Below, one piece after another: positions 43,490-55,200 of a stretch of 64,000 bases of DNA (the stretch's first letter is position 1; each line of letters starts with the position of its first letter). The stretch is taken from positions 1,898,001 through 1,962,000 of the forward strand of contig CAIIXF020000002.1 in assembly GCA_903813345.2 (NCBI GenBank). The letters are read 5' to 3'. The position numbers were made by a program, and so were the translations under genes. The notes beneath the pieces were generated by a model. It made no database searches. It worked only from the letters and a program-made list of their open reading frames with translations, and was not told the origin of the DNA. The stretch is from Owenia fusiformis (lineage: Eukaryota; Annelida; Polychaeta; Sabellida; Oweniidae).

Positions 43490-45432
43490 TATAGTTACAG
43501 TTGCATTTTTCATTGTACAATCTTGTCATGTACTGTAACTTGAGTAAGTTACATACACTGGTCGATCAAAAAGTTTTTGTAATTTCGCTTGTTTTATGTT
43601 GCAATTGTGAATGAATTTCTAATCGTATGCCTCAATTGGTTGTAATTATATCTGTACTTTAACCGACCGTAGAATTCAGTCACGAATTTAGGTTGCTAAC
43701 AATGACTTTCCGTGTTTCGTGTAGCTTCAGAAATCTCAGACCATGCTATTGTTAATACGTTCGACTAATTCTCTATTGGTAATTTTATCCTTATAATTCC
43801 TTAAGAAACTCATATATGTATGATCACATTAATTTTCGAATAGTTTGCCTTTCGTTTCAATACTTTATATTTGGAGTTTTAATAATCCTCAGAAACGTAC
43901 ACATATATGTCAACATTTTCTATTTGGGATTGTTAAGCCCCTATATGTTGTACTTATATTGAAGTTGTCTTTCGAAACATACCTATATAATAACTTTATT
44001 TTTGTTTGTGACCATTAATCCCCTAGATTAACATACCTCGTGGGTATGTGGACAGTAACGCAATATTCATTTTGTACTGTGATATTCATAATATACTCAC
44101 CTAGATATACGTAGTCACTTAGTTGAATGCGTTCGTATGAATTTTATAATCCCAATGTTATACAGTGCTCCTTGTTGTTATTTTACTCCAGATTCCGACA
44201 ATATAAACAACGACATTATTTGTCCCAGTTTCAAAAGCTATATTCATGTTTTGGTGTTTGCTCAAAATGATTTTGAATTAAATCTATATTTTGAGTGTAA
44301 ACTAAGGATCGCCAATATGCGGAGAATTGATCCATTGTTGTGTTGTTGTCGTGAATCTGTTGTATAGTGTGTATAGACTATTTACAAAATGAGTATGTTT
44401 TCTGTAAAAAGTCGATCACAATTGAAGGCGTCAAACATACCCCAGATGAATACTCTAAGATTCATATAAGAAACAGTTCGTTAAGTACTAGTAATGATAT
44501 GTTCGTAGTTTCACTGTGTATCGACAAATCCCCGTATGGACAACACTAGAATTAGGTTTATGAACACATTTGACAATTCTGATCGCTGAAAAAATGTCGA
44601 TACCTTTGCATGTTAGCACAGTTTTCTTAATCCGGGTAAAGAAGATAAACATTATTTTTGTCGTTCAAATATCGGAAAATCGAGGAATAAACCGAACTTA
44701 ACCTGACAATAAACCTAGAAAGCGTATATGTCAATTAGAAGATGTTTCTTGACTTGTAAAGCTTTTTTTAATAAGCACAGGTCAATTGGTAGTCAATTCC
44801 GGGGGAAAGTTATATTAGTTACGTGTGTTCATGTGACAAGTATAACATTTATCCACGAACATTGTAAAATAGTGCCATACACATTCTTTTCTTGATATCA
44901 ATAAGTTTAGTATCAATCTACATCTCCGATCGCTGATAATTGAAGATACCTCTACGGGCTAGCCCAGTTTTCTTGATCTGTTTAAGGAAGATTAATATTG
45001 TTATCGATGTATCGAGAATCGAGAAATAAACGAAAAAATGCAAAAATAAGCGTGCATGTCAAAAATAAGATGAGTTAGTTAATAGAACAAATGAGTTGTA
45101 ATTCATCAATTGCAAGTCTGTTCATTGCAATTGATAGCATTACTTAAGACCAACTTAGTAAACATAAGAAATCTGTTCAATATTATCAAATGATGTTTGT
45201 TCCACACTCATTCATCTTTCCAATGGTACATACATTCACTGGGCGTAAATAGCCTAATGTATGCATCGGTCTTTAGTTTTCTCACTTTGTATGTTCGTAA
45301 AAGCAGAGAGATATAAAACTACTACATCCTAAACATATGTAAGGGCAATTGCCACGGGGACTAACACATTTAAAATATTGCACTTGGCCTTTGTTTTACA
45401 GTACTATTCAGTTATATGCATTTAAGTTCAGA
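43490..45432. other. Gene-less stretch upstream of the fucosyltransferase
   Basis: AT-rich sequence with no recognisable exon. Short open frames at 44137-44549 resemble no family I know. A TATAAA at 45312-45317, about 115 bp before the fucosyltransferase ATG, is a possible core promoter. Confidence 0.45.
45312..45317 (+). promoter_or_regulatory. Possible TATA box of the fucosyltransferase gene
   Basis: TATAAA in GAGATATAAAACT lies about 115 bp upstream of the ATG. No initiator or transcript data support it. An untranslated first exon farther upstream is equally possible. Confidence 0.3.
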
Positions 45433-46185
45433 ATGATCAAACCACAGATATTTTGTTTAATTGTTCTTACAGGATTCATTTATGTTTTACTAATCTGTTT
45501 CTTTATGACCTTATTCGGCCATGAGGAAATACAAATACAATTTATTCCAAGATTTATACCACCGGATTACGCAGGAGTCAAGTCAACAAGGATATATACA
45601 TCGACAAAAACTGAAACTGATGCTGTTGATGACGTAAGCAAAAACAGCGATTCAGTTGTGGATATCATTACTACAGCTATAAACCTAAATACTTCAGCTG
45701 TGACTCTTGCCACTGCAGCTGTGAATATCAACACTTCAGTTGCGAATCTTAAAATTGCAGTAAAGACAACTATTCGTGATAAAACAGACGCGAGACTGGT
45801 TGAAAAACTATTGAAAACAGACGAGACTGAAGTGATTAAAATATTACTCTGGAATGTTACTGACTGTGATACTCACAAGTGTATTGTTCCACTTGGATCT
45901 GCACCTTTCGAAGATTGCGAAATACCACATTGCGAATTAACAACAGACCATTCGCAAATAGAAAACGTTCAGAATGTAATGTTTCACACATGTGAGAAGA
46001 AAAGTTTAGTCGGTGAGTGCGGGCTCCCAAAATACAGATCGCCCAAGCAGAAGTGGATATTTTGGTGTCGAGAGCCACCTAGTAGCGGCCAACAGTATAG
46101 ACACAGGGCATTAACTAATGCATTTAATTTTACTATAACAACTAGGTTAGACTCTGATTTCCATGCCTACCATGGTGTATTTAAA
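45433..46185 (+). CDS. Fucosyltransferase exon 1 (anchor, stem, N-terminal GT10 domain)
   Basis: ATG 45433 begins MIKPQIFCLIV. It ends GVFK with donor AAA/GTAAGT in phase 0. Reading on past 46185 would add about 30 residues unlike GT10 proteins. Confidence 0.92.
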
Positions 46186-47862
46186 GTAAGTAAACCAACA
46201 AGGCGACTTGTGATTTCTTGTTCTTTTTGTTCAAATGTAATACATCAATACAGTATTTCTCTTGAAGGAGGTTGAAAAAGACTTAACTCTTTTTCTGTTA
46301 GTTTTAATCTTCATGTCGCCGATCCCTTAATAATCCCAAATTGTGGCAAGAGAGAAAAAATTAATATTTTATGATCAAAGAAATATTGACGTTTTTACAT
46401 TTTCAAGATGCAAAAAAATGTTAAGAGTTGTTGAGTTCTCTTTTTTAAATTTTTCTAATATAAAATGATGAGAGGAAAGATGTTCTAAATTGGTGTAATT
46501 TTCTGAAACATTCTCCCAGGGTCTTTCTTTCTCCTTATAATTAACAGATATATACAGAATAATATAACTAACATAAATAGCTGATGATACGTGTAAATGT
46601 GAACAACAAATTTTAGATGGTGCCTATAATATCAAAAATTGTCTCGAGAAACTGTCACGATATCAAAGAACTGGGAAATGATCCTCAAGGTAGTTTCAAA
46701 GACAGATAATCCATATAGGCATTCATATAAAGTTTTCGTTCAACCTATCGCAGTCTTCATCTATTTCATATTAGGTTAATCCGAATCCTCCAAAAACCCT
46801 TCCAGACTACGCAAAAGGCAAAACCAAGATGGCGGCATGGATTGTCTCACACTGTAAAACTCAAAGCAGACGGGAGTTATATGTGCAGCGATTGCAAAAG
46901 TATATGCCAGTAGACATATATGGTAAATGTGGTCGTCTGGAGTGTCCTAGTGGAAGTCTCGATGAAAAGTTTGAATGTTTTGGTTATATAGGTATGTTCT
47001 AATACGCATTATTTTGTTTGTATGCCTATTTGTTTGATTGTTTGTTTTTGTTTGTTAGTTAGAATGGTATTTTCCATGTTGATATAAGAAAACTCTGGTT
47101 AACCAGGAACTCATGTAATACACATATTTTATTTTTTATTGATATCGCCCTTTACAGGAAAGTCTTCAAAATATCCACACGAAGACTGCATATACTTGTA
47201 CTTTTTGGCTGAAAAACCTACCAATTTAGCGCGGCTCTGAACTCTTACAAGTAACATATAAATTCAACTTTTGATGGGATATTAGATTTTAAAAAAACAG
47301 TAGAAATATGCGATGCTTAAGGATTTTTGAATAACTTTGTATCATTCTCAAATATAGTGTTATTACTTATGGTGACATTATATTGATTAATAAGGACAGA
47401 GCAATAAACATTCATGTGATATGACGAAAATGTTTTTCAGGCGCAACCTACAAGTTCTACATTGCATTCGAGAACTCTGATTGTAGGGATTACGTCACTG
47501 AAAAAGTATGGCGGAACGCAATTATGATGGACACATTGCCAGTAGTGCGTGGATTTTATAACAACTTCGAGACAATACTACCACCAGGCTCCTACATTCA
47601 CACTAACGATTTTCCGAATCCTAAAGCACTTGCCGATTATCTGATATACCTAGACAAAAATGATACAGCATACAATGAATACTTCAAATGGAAGCTAACA
47701 TATATGCATGACACATCACGACATCTATTATGCGATTTATGCAAAACTTTACACGAAACTAAAGCATATGTAAAATCGTATAAAAACATTTGGGATTATT
47801 ATTCATTTGAAAACAATTGCGTTAATTATTTTGATATTCCAATTGAGAATTTTGACAAATAA
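45433..47862 (+). CDS. Alpha-1,3-fucosyltransferase, GT10 family (three exons, complete)
   Basis: Exons 45433-46185, 46775-46991 and 47441-47862 join in phase (GT-AG introns) into 463 residues. It is a type II Golgi membrane enzyme that moves fucose from GDP-fucose to N-acetylglucosamine-containing glycans. A 4-residue cytosolic tail precedes the signal anchor QIFCLIVLTGFIYVLLICFF. A Thr/Ala/Asn-rich stem follows. The acceptor-side domain starts at KILLWNVTDC and contains WIFWCREPPS and FNFTITTRLDSDFHAYHG. The donor-side domain has KMAAWIVSHCKTQSRRELYV, VDIYGKCG, the GT10 signature YKFYIAFENSDCRDYVTEKV, PVVRGFYNNFETILPPGSYI and KALADYLIYLDKNDTAYNEY. The start is the first in-frame ATG (the frame extends upstream to 45349 without one). 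The length is normal for the family. The exact acceptor (Lewis-type or core) cannot be told. Confidence 0.94.
46775..46991 (+). CDS. Fucosyltransferase exon 2
   Basis: The acceptor TATTAG is followed by a frame encoding VNPNPPKTLPDYAKGKTKMA, AWIVSHC and VDIYGKCGRLECP. It ends in phase 1 with donor ATAG/GTATGT. Confidence 0.9.
47441..47862 (+). CDS. Fucosyltransferase exon 3 (donor-binding domain, stop)
   Basis: The acceptor TTTTTCAG is followed by a frame encoding ATYKFYIAFENSDCRDYVTE and on to FDIPIENFDK and TAA. An AATAAA overlaps the stop codon (47858-47863). Confidence 0.93.
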
Positions 47863-48189
47863 ATTAGACTTTGATATAAAACGATGATATCTAGATAAGG
47901 AAAGGTAGATATCGTAGGTGAGTTTGGTTCATTACAGGCTTCTAAATGTGAGGAGGGTTACTCTTCTGTAGACAGAGCAGTTATTTACGTTCAAGGTTGG
48001 TTGCACTATTTACAATCTAGATTTATTATGAAGACAAGAGTCGAATAATGGAAACACTTAAGTATTACAAAACTCCAAACAAGAATACGCTTATAATAAG
48101 ATGCGAATGTTATATTTTTTAATTGTTCACTTGGATGTTTGAAATTTGTAGATATTGCTTAACTGTTTATTTTTTCGGTCTTACATCCA

Positions 48190-48927
48190 CCATGTCCATC
48201 GGAGGAACAATATACACTAGAAAACTATCTTCCTTGGAAGGTTATGCAACATGCCCCAGAATGCAATATCCAAGGCCATTATAAATTAGAGCCCATTCAA
48301 ATTACGTGGAAACAAACACTTTCAAACAAAGGGGCTTCGTTCAAAACATCTGGAAAGTCCTTGAAAAATATCTCCAAGAATTCCTATCAAATTACCTCGA
48401 CAATTGATATTTCCCACCAACTAGTCTGTGGAATAAAATCTGCAAACAACAAGTCAAACAGACGCAACTCGACTCCGATGACAGAGCAGTAAAAATAAAT
48501 GCAATAATCCCCACAAAGCAACTAAGGGAGCATCAGTAATACCTTGGTCACATTTGCTCCGATTTTCACTACGGTGCCCGGCCGATTGGGTATTTTGTTC
48601 AAAATTGAATACAATATTGAATAAAACATTCAATCAGTCGGGCGCCTGCCGATGGATCGGAGCATATGTGACCAAGGCATTATGGGAGACAGCACAAACA
48701 TATCCCACCATACTGAGACATTCTTTAACTGTCGCGAAAGTTATAGCAATGCCATTAGAAAACAGAGATTCCCTGTGTGAGAAATGTGGAGTACTACATA
48801 CTGACACTCTAACACATATTGTTCAAGAGTGTTCCGACTTTAACTCTCAGAGAGATGAAATCATAAGGTCCATAACAAAAAAAAACAAGAAACAGCACTG
48901 GGGCTACTACCTAACATCAGTGCTATG
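48190..48927 (+). pseudogene. LINE C-terminal relic with nested MITE
   Basis: In one frame before the MITE, SLWNKICKQQVKQTQLDSDD is readable with stops upstream. After the MITE the frame ALWETAQTYPTILRHSLTVA leads to LCEKCGVLHTDTLTHIVQEC, the Cys/His module found at the end of many LINE ORFs. Stops and the MITE insertion show that it is dead. The continuous frame at 48554-48928 crosses the MITE, so its first part is not LINE protein. Confidence 0.65.
48537..48682. mobile_element. ~146-bp MITE nested in the LINE relic
   Basis: The left end TAATACCTTGGTCACATTTG is nearly the complement of the right end near 48656-48682 (CATATGTGACCAAGGCATTA). About 25 of 27 terminal bases pair. The interior is a GC-rich centre with CCGGCCGATTGG and CAGTCGGGCGCC half-palindromes. 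Confidence 0.75.
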
Positions 48928-49280
48928 ATCTGCGGACCATCTGACTTCAATAAATATAACACGACAATAGTTGTTATGTATATAAAGTTATTAACCAATT
49001 GATAAGGGAAAGTAACATATCTCTTGTGCCTCCATTTCCCAAGACACTCTAACACATATTGTTCAAGAGTGTTCCGACTTTAACTCTCAGAGAGATGAAA
49101 TCATAAGGACCATATACAAAAAAACAAGAAACAGAACTGGGACTACTACCTAACATCAGTGCTATGATCTGCGGACCATCAGGCCTCAATAAAGATAACA
49201 CGACAATAGTTGTTATGAATATAAAGTTATTAACCAATTGATAAGGGAAAGTAACATATCTCTTGTGCCTCCATTTCCCA
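48803..49280 (+). repeat. Tandem duplication of ~240 bp of the LINE relic and its flank
   Basis: GACACTCTAACACATATTGT occurs at 48803 and again at 49043, and homology continues to CCTCCATTTCCCAA before 49043 and near 49280. The copies differ by a handful of substitutions and one indel. Confidence 0.85.
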
Positions 49281-49479
49281 AAACATGAACAGAATATTAA
49301 GTCTGTTCTCAACGATACGTCGTTGATTTTTGTAATAATATTTTTCAAACTTTTATACTTTCATGCTGTTAGAAAGCTGAATTTTACTTGTTATATAAAC
49401 TATAATATGAAATCCACTTTGATGTGGGAATAATAGAGATGCATACATACATTAATGTAGTATTCGCGAATTAAACTGC

Positions 49480-50861
49480 TAACTATGGTTGGCCTATTAG
49501 TATAAAAAATGCATGCGTTGTTTACGGGTGTGTACAGGCGTTAATTACGCTCGTGAAGAAGTAAATTCTACGGGCGTTCAGAATACATTTACAGGCGTGA
49601 ACTTACGGCGTTAAAATTATTAATTACGGGCGTTAAGACTGTTATTTTACACGCGTTGAGAAACATCTTCACGCCCGTCGAGTTCATTTTAGCGCCGTGA
49701 ATTATGAACCAATCAGCATCTTGCTTACATGATGAACTCCAAGATCCTTGTGCAAGTTAATAACATACTCATGATTGTGCCAGGAACAACTGTTGTAATT
49801 GGAGGCATATGAAATATTATTTCTTTTCTGGGTATCTCGGTGCACTATTTGTGCAAATGTGAAAGATTTACATCGTATATTAAATGAGTTATGTATTCCT
49901 GGAAATAACATGTGACATATAAAGACGGCTGCATAAAGATTCCAAAAAGTACACATCTCCCTAACACCAAATTTGAACATATGTTGGCTAGGTATACTAC
50001 AGTAGGTATATAGGCTCATTTGACATTTTCAGTACATTTTCAAAGAATGCCAGATCTGCAGGATATAGTCTAGAGTCAATTTGCAGTTGATCAGATACTA
50101 TAATTCTAGTATCTGGACACATCCTTTAGAGGGATACATTAGCGATCTGACTGTATAATGAGACTGTAAGCTGCAATGCGTGTGAGCTTAATAAGTCCCT
50201 ACCTAGCCTACCTCTGAAGCCGACGCCTAGATTGGAGAATTATCCAAAAATCATCGTATTTAGAAACCAAACATGTATACCTTCTCAAAATACTCTGCAA
50301 TTCTGTCGTTTCTACAATGGGTATTGATAACTGCCAACACAGTACATGTCTCTTCAATTTGCCTTTTAATATAATTTGCTCTAAAAAATGAATACTTCTT
50401 TGGTTAAATTTATCTAGTTCAATCTTGAACGAATATTTAAGGACCTCAATGCAATACACTAAAATGTAAGCAGGCTAGCTTCTGATTGTTGTTTACTAGC
50501 GCAAGTATCTCGGAGTTGCTCTTTTAGCAAGGATGCATTAAATCATCATGTAAGTAAGGTTCTGATTGGTTCATAATTTACGGCGCTAAAAATAAACTCC
50601 ACGGGCGTGAAGATGTTTCTCAGCGCGTGTAAAATAACAGTCTTAACGCCCGTAATTAATAATTTTAACGCCGTAAGTTCACGCCTGTAAATGTATTCTG
50701 AACGCCCGTAGAATTTACTTCTTCACGGGCGTAATTTACGCCTACACAGGCGTAATTTTTCGTCAACACGGGCGTAATTTTACATCTACACGAGCGTAAT
50801 TAACGCCTACACACCCGTAAACAACGCATGCATTCTTTATACTAATAGGCCAACCATAGTT
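49480..50861. mobile_element. Fold-back DNA element with CACGGGCGT-rich arms
   Basis: The ends pair: TAACTATGGTTGGCCTATTA at 49480 and its complement ending about 50861. Arms of about 270 and 335 bp (49480-49750, 50525-50861) are filled with short diverged repeats of the type CACGGGCGTAA / TTACGCCCGTG. The right arm has several extra copies. The middle 0.8 kb contains open frames on the minus strand (49702-50019 and 50208-50459) that match no family I know. No transposase is visible. Confidence 0.75.
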
Positions 50862-51294
50862 AACCGACAGCCGACGTGAGTCTACGTTTTATAGCTAACA
50901 CATTTGAATCTGAATGGAACAGTGGAAAGTACTATTTATATTTAGATGATTTGATAATCAAATACTAGGCTAATCAATCAGCCGGCAGTTGAATTTACAG
51001 ATGCTACATAAGCTGTAAATAAGAATAAGCAAATAAGGATCTGTAATATGAATTAGGTCAATTTCCGTATCATTGACTTACATTTGTTCGATCCTAATAA
51101 CTATCTAAAGGTCAAGTGGATGGATTTTTTTCTATTGTTTACAAGAGTGTCTTTGAAACGTTATATTAGTATCTTCCAGAACATGACTTTGTTTTCCATA
51201 AATAGCTTTGGATATCCAAATTAATTACTTGACAGATTTTTATACACTTTCTAGCAATTTCAATAATAATCTTTAACAAGGCATCTTAAAACTA

Positions 51295-51690
51295 CAAACT
51301 GTAACCACCGAGTTGCTCAAATCTGGAAACTCAAATCAGATTTGAACTTCTGAGACCCCGTAGATGCTTTTGAATAAACAAAGTGGTCACTTTGAAGCAT
51401 GATGAAAAATACCAGTTGACCCTTTTTGACCTTAAGACAATTATTGAAGGTCAAATCTCAAATTTCAAGTCAGATTTGAGCATCTGAGAACTTGTAGGTG
51501 GTTTTAAACAAAGGTTTGGTCAAATTGAAGCAAGTTGAAGAATACTTTTTGGCATTTTTTTACCGTATGAATGTCATTGAAGGTCAAACCTAAAATCTAA
51601 AGTCAGATTTGAACTTCTGATCATGAGAACTTGTAGATGATTTAGAAAAACTTGAAGTCAGTCTAAACAGTATTTGTTAATTAAGTTATT
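51295..51690 (-). repeat. Fragment of the GGTCA-rich repeat family, opposite orientation
   Basis: GAACTTGTAGATGATTTAGA, CAAATTGAAGCAAGTTGAAG, TTTTTGACC and GAAGGTCAAA are reverse complements of blocks typical of the array at 14095-18720 (CATCTACAAGTTC, CAACTTGCTTCAAATTG). Confidence 0.7.
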
Positions 51691-52149
51691 GGAAGTCCTA
51701 AGAATTTGTTATAGACGCCAACCACAAACCGCCACCCGCCGACCGCAAACCACCACCCCGCCGACCATCGTCACAAAAAACGTAGACCATCACCACTGTC
51801 TGGTTTCATGAATACAGTTTTAATTTATGTAACCAACATATTAATTTAGAAATATTTTGTTACTTGTGAACTTGAGATATTTGATTTTCGAGAAACGAGC
51901 TATTGAAAACGTAAGATAGGAAACCATACTGTATTTTTGATTATTGTTTTATATTCCCGTTTATTTACCATATCAAGGACTGTGTATATTTTTCTATAAT
52001 TAATATGAAGCCATTCTAAATCAAGAGGTCCAAAGTTCCCTAGATACTTAGATATATCACGATAAACAGAAGCTTTTTCTTGCGCAGTCAACTTCTAGAA
52101 ACAAATAAAAAAGATATTCGATACAAATAGGTCACAAATAGTGAAGACT

Positions 52150-52234
52150 ATGGCATCATTTGTAATCGTAGTGTTATTTTTGACAATATATGGGATTTTT
52201 AGAAGCTCACTGTCACAACAGACGATGCCTACAG
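52150..52234 (+). CDS. Discoidin gene exon 1 (signal peptide)
   Basis: ATG 52150; encodes MASFVIVVLFLTIYGIFRSS and LSQQTMPT, then donor ACAG/GTAAGG in phase 1. The hydrophobic core followed by small and polar residues is a standard secretory signal. Confidence 0.8.
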
Positions 52235-55200
52235 GTAAGGCAGGAACACTGAAATATTTATATTTAAATATCGAAATGATATTATAAGTAAATAAAAATA
52301 AATTAACTAAAGACTGTGAAAGGGTATCTACAGGGTGGTCCCAAAAATGGGACACTCGTATTTCAAAAATAAATATTGATTTTCTTGATGAAAACATGTC
52401 ATATTATATACCAGTGGATATGGAATTTACTTATCTCAAATTTGGTATATCAAGTTCAAATGTATTATAATGTCTGTCAACCAGCGTCCATTATATAAAT
52501 GACGTTATTTTCATTTCAAAACGGGTTTTCCAAAACTTGCAAAAGCAAGTTTTATTGTCAACTTTATTTACACAAACAGACGTTTAATATGTCCACCATT
52601 TTCATCAATTGTGTACCCCTCAATTTTGACCTAAACTGGTCAATAGCATCATTGATATGCTGTTAAGACAATGAATTTCACTTTTTATTAATTCAATTCT
52701 GTCTTCAAGAGACTGGATAGATGTAAAGGATTCATGGTACACCAATTCTGTTAGTTCTCCTCATACGTAGTAGTCGCAGACGTTGTGTGGTCGTTTGATC
52801 TGGCGGAGACAGTGATTAGGGGGATGAATCTAGGCACATTTTCCTTTAAACATTTGACACTCTTGTGAGATCTATTGCTTGAAGCCCTATCTTGTTGGAA
52901 AATGTAATGATTCGAGAATGAGCTCATATCAGGATGGTCTAAAAACAACATAATTGGATCATGCGATGTCAACGTCTGCGACTACCACGTATTGGGAGAA
53001 CTAACAGAATTGGTTTACCATGAACCCATTACATCTACTCAGTCCCTTATTAAGGATAGACTTGTTGAGAAGTGGAATTCATTGTCTCAACAGAATATCA
53101 ATGATGTTTTTGACCATTTAAGGCCAAAATTGAGGGCTATAATTGATGAAAATGGTGGACATATTGAACATCTGTTTGTGTAAATAAGTTGACAAAAACT
53201 TGTTTTTTGCAAGTTTTGGAAAACCTATTTTGAAACTAAAATGACGTCATTTATATAATGGACGCTGGTTAACAGACATTATAATAAATTTGAACTTATG
53301 ATATACCAAAATAAAGATAAGTATATTCCCTATCCACTGGTATATAATATGACATGTTTTCATCAAGAAAATCAATATTTATTTTTGAAATATGAGTGTC
53401 CCATTTTTTGGACCACCCTGTACTGTTAAAGTCCCCGTCTAAAGTTTGAAAATATTTTTTTATCATTCATTTACTATTTGTCAGGACTTAAAAAGTGATT
53501 TTAGAGATTTTTGAACAAAAAAAAAAATTTGGAAAAAAAAGTTGTGAGCATTTCATTTCTCAAATATTCAAATTTCCCGCCATTTTTCAAAAAAAGTTGA
53601 AATTTCTTAATCATCAAATATTTCTTAATGCATTTCAAAAAAGATTATCTTTTTAACACCAATGCAAAGGTTGAACAAAGGACACACTATTTCAATAATA
53701 AAATGCCATATTTAATGGGCCACTTCAATGTTTTAACATATCAAAAATATTTTGAAACATTAGTGATGTCACTTTGAAAAAAACTGAAATTTTTTTTTCG
53801 ATGTCAATCTTTTCTAAATATGTTAGACTTTCATAAAAACCAATGTTGATTGTCTTACCAGGTTAAAAGGAAGAATAAATTATGTTTTAGATATCATTGT
53901 ACCATTGGTTTCTATGAGAACTAAAATTTTGAAATGCATTTTTCTCAGAACCATTTTCATGCACTGATAAGTTCATTTCTCGCTTATTTATGAACCGATT
54001 TTCTTAATTTTTTCGGCAAAAAAACATGGAAGGATGAATGCTATGCATTGGTATGAATTGTGGCTAATTAGAAGATATGAGTGACCTCTAAAAGTTGGTT
54101 TTAAATAAATTCACAAATTTTGGAACAAAAAGTCTATCAAAAACCACTTTTTGAAATTTAAAAAAAAAGTTTCACATATCACACTTTGATAACATTGGGT
54201 AAGACTACAATATAAGCCAAAGTGGTTTAAACTTTAGATGGGGCCTTTAAGGTATTTTGCATGCCAAAATGGAGGTGGACTCAATTACGCAGGTAAGTTT
54301 CTTTATGGAATTCATATAGCAGAGGGTGAGGTATCAAGGGGTCTCACTGACATTTGACCTCTAGAATGGACTAATACTTCTCTCCGCAGAATATAATTGC
54401 TATTTAATTTTAATGTGAGAAGTTAAACTAAGTTGGTAAGATATATCCCATATCCTGATTTTGAGGTTTCCATATCCAGAACCTCCATATCTCCCACCAT
54501 ATCTCCCGCTTAAGGGCATATCTTCCCGCTTTGAAAGAGGTTGAAAAAAATTTAAAAAATGAAAAAAATGAAAAAAGGTTGAAATAAAGATTAGAAAATA
54601 AATTTAGGAAACTCCACTGGGTAAAGAATTAAGGAGTTATGTACGGTCGGTTTGGATATGAGGTTCATCCCTCGTGAGAGATGGTCATCTTCCTTCGGTC
54701 CCTACGGTCCTTTAGGTAGATATACATATTTCCCTCTGGATAAACCTCATATCCGTGACCTCCCAGTACACAATCCTTATTTATTGCAGGTATGCAGACC
54801 CAGTGTATGCTTTATCCAGATATGCTTACAACACTAATGACAATGGTCAATCAAAATAAACAGAAACTTGCAGAACTTGAAGGAGAAATAGAAGCATGTA
54901 AAAATAAAGCAAAAAGTAAGTATATTTGCATAAATGGACGCTACCGCTCAAGATTTCGGCAGAATGGGAAGCCCCAATTTGACAATTAATGTTAGTTAGA
55001 AGTACGATTTATAGGGATCGCTAGCTCACTCGCATTCATTTACATCGACTGGTTTCATACTTAAACGAGAACTCATATCGTTCTCCTTGTTATCCTTCGG
55101 AGTCGCTTACGTGATGTAACTACTATTTAGTGAATCAATGGTCATGTCCGTAGCAAACTTTTTCTAGAGGAATGGGGGAGCTCTGCCGCCAAAATTTTCC

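Noticed and set aside
45349-45432. Upstream extension of the fucosyltransferase frame
   Set aside because: It contains no ATG. The first Met at 45433 gives a standard type II anchor.
48554-48928. 124-aa ORF as a host gene
   Set aside because: It crosses a MITE and ends in a LINE zinc-binding tail.
54652-54837. 61-aa ORF (RFIPRERWSSSFG...) as a discoidin exon
   Set aside because: A shorter exon starting at 54790 in another frame links phase-correctly to the signal peptide and the F5/8C domain.
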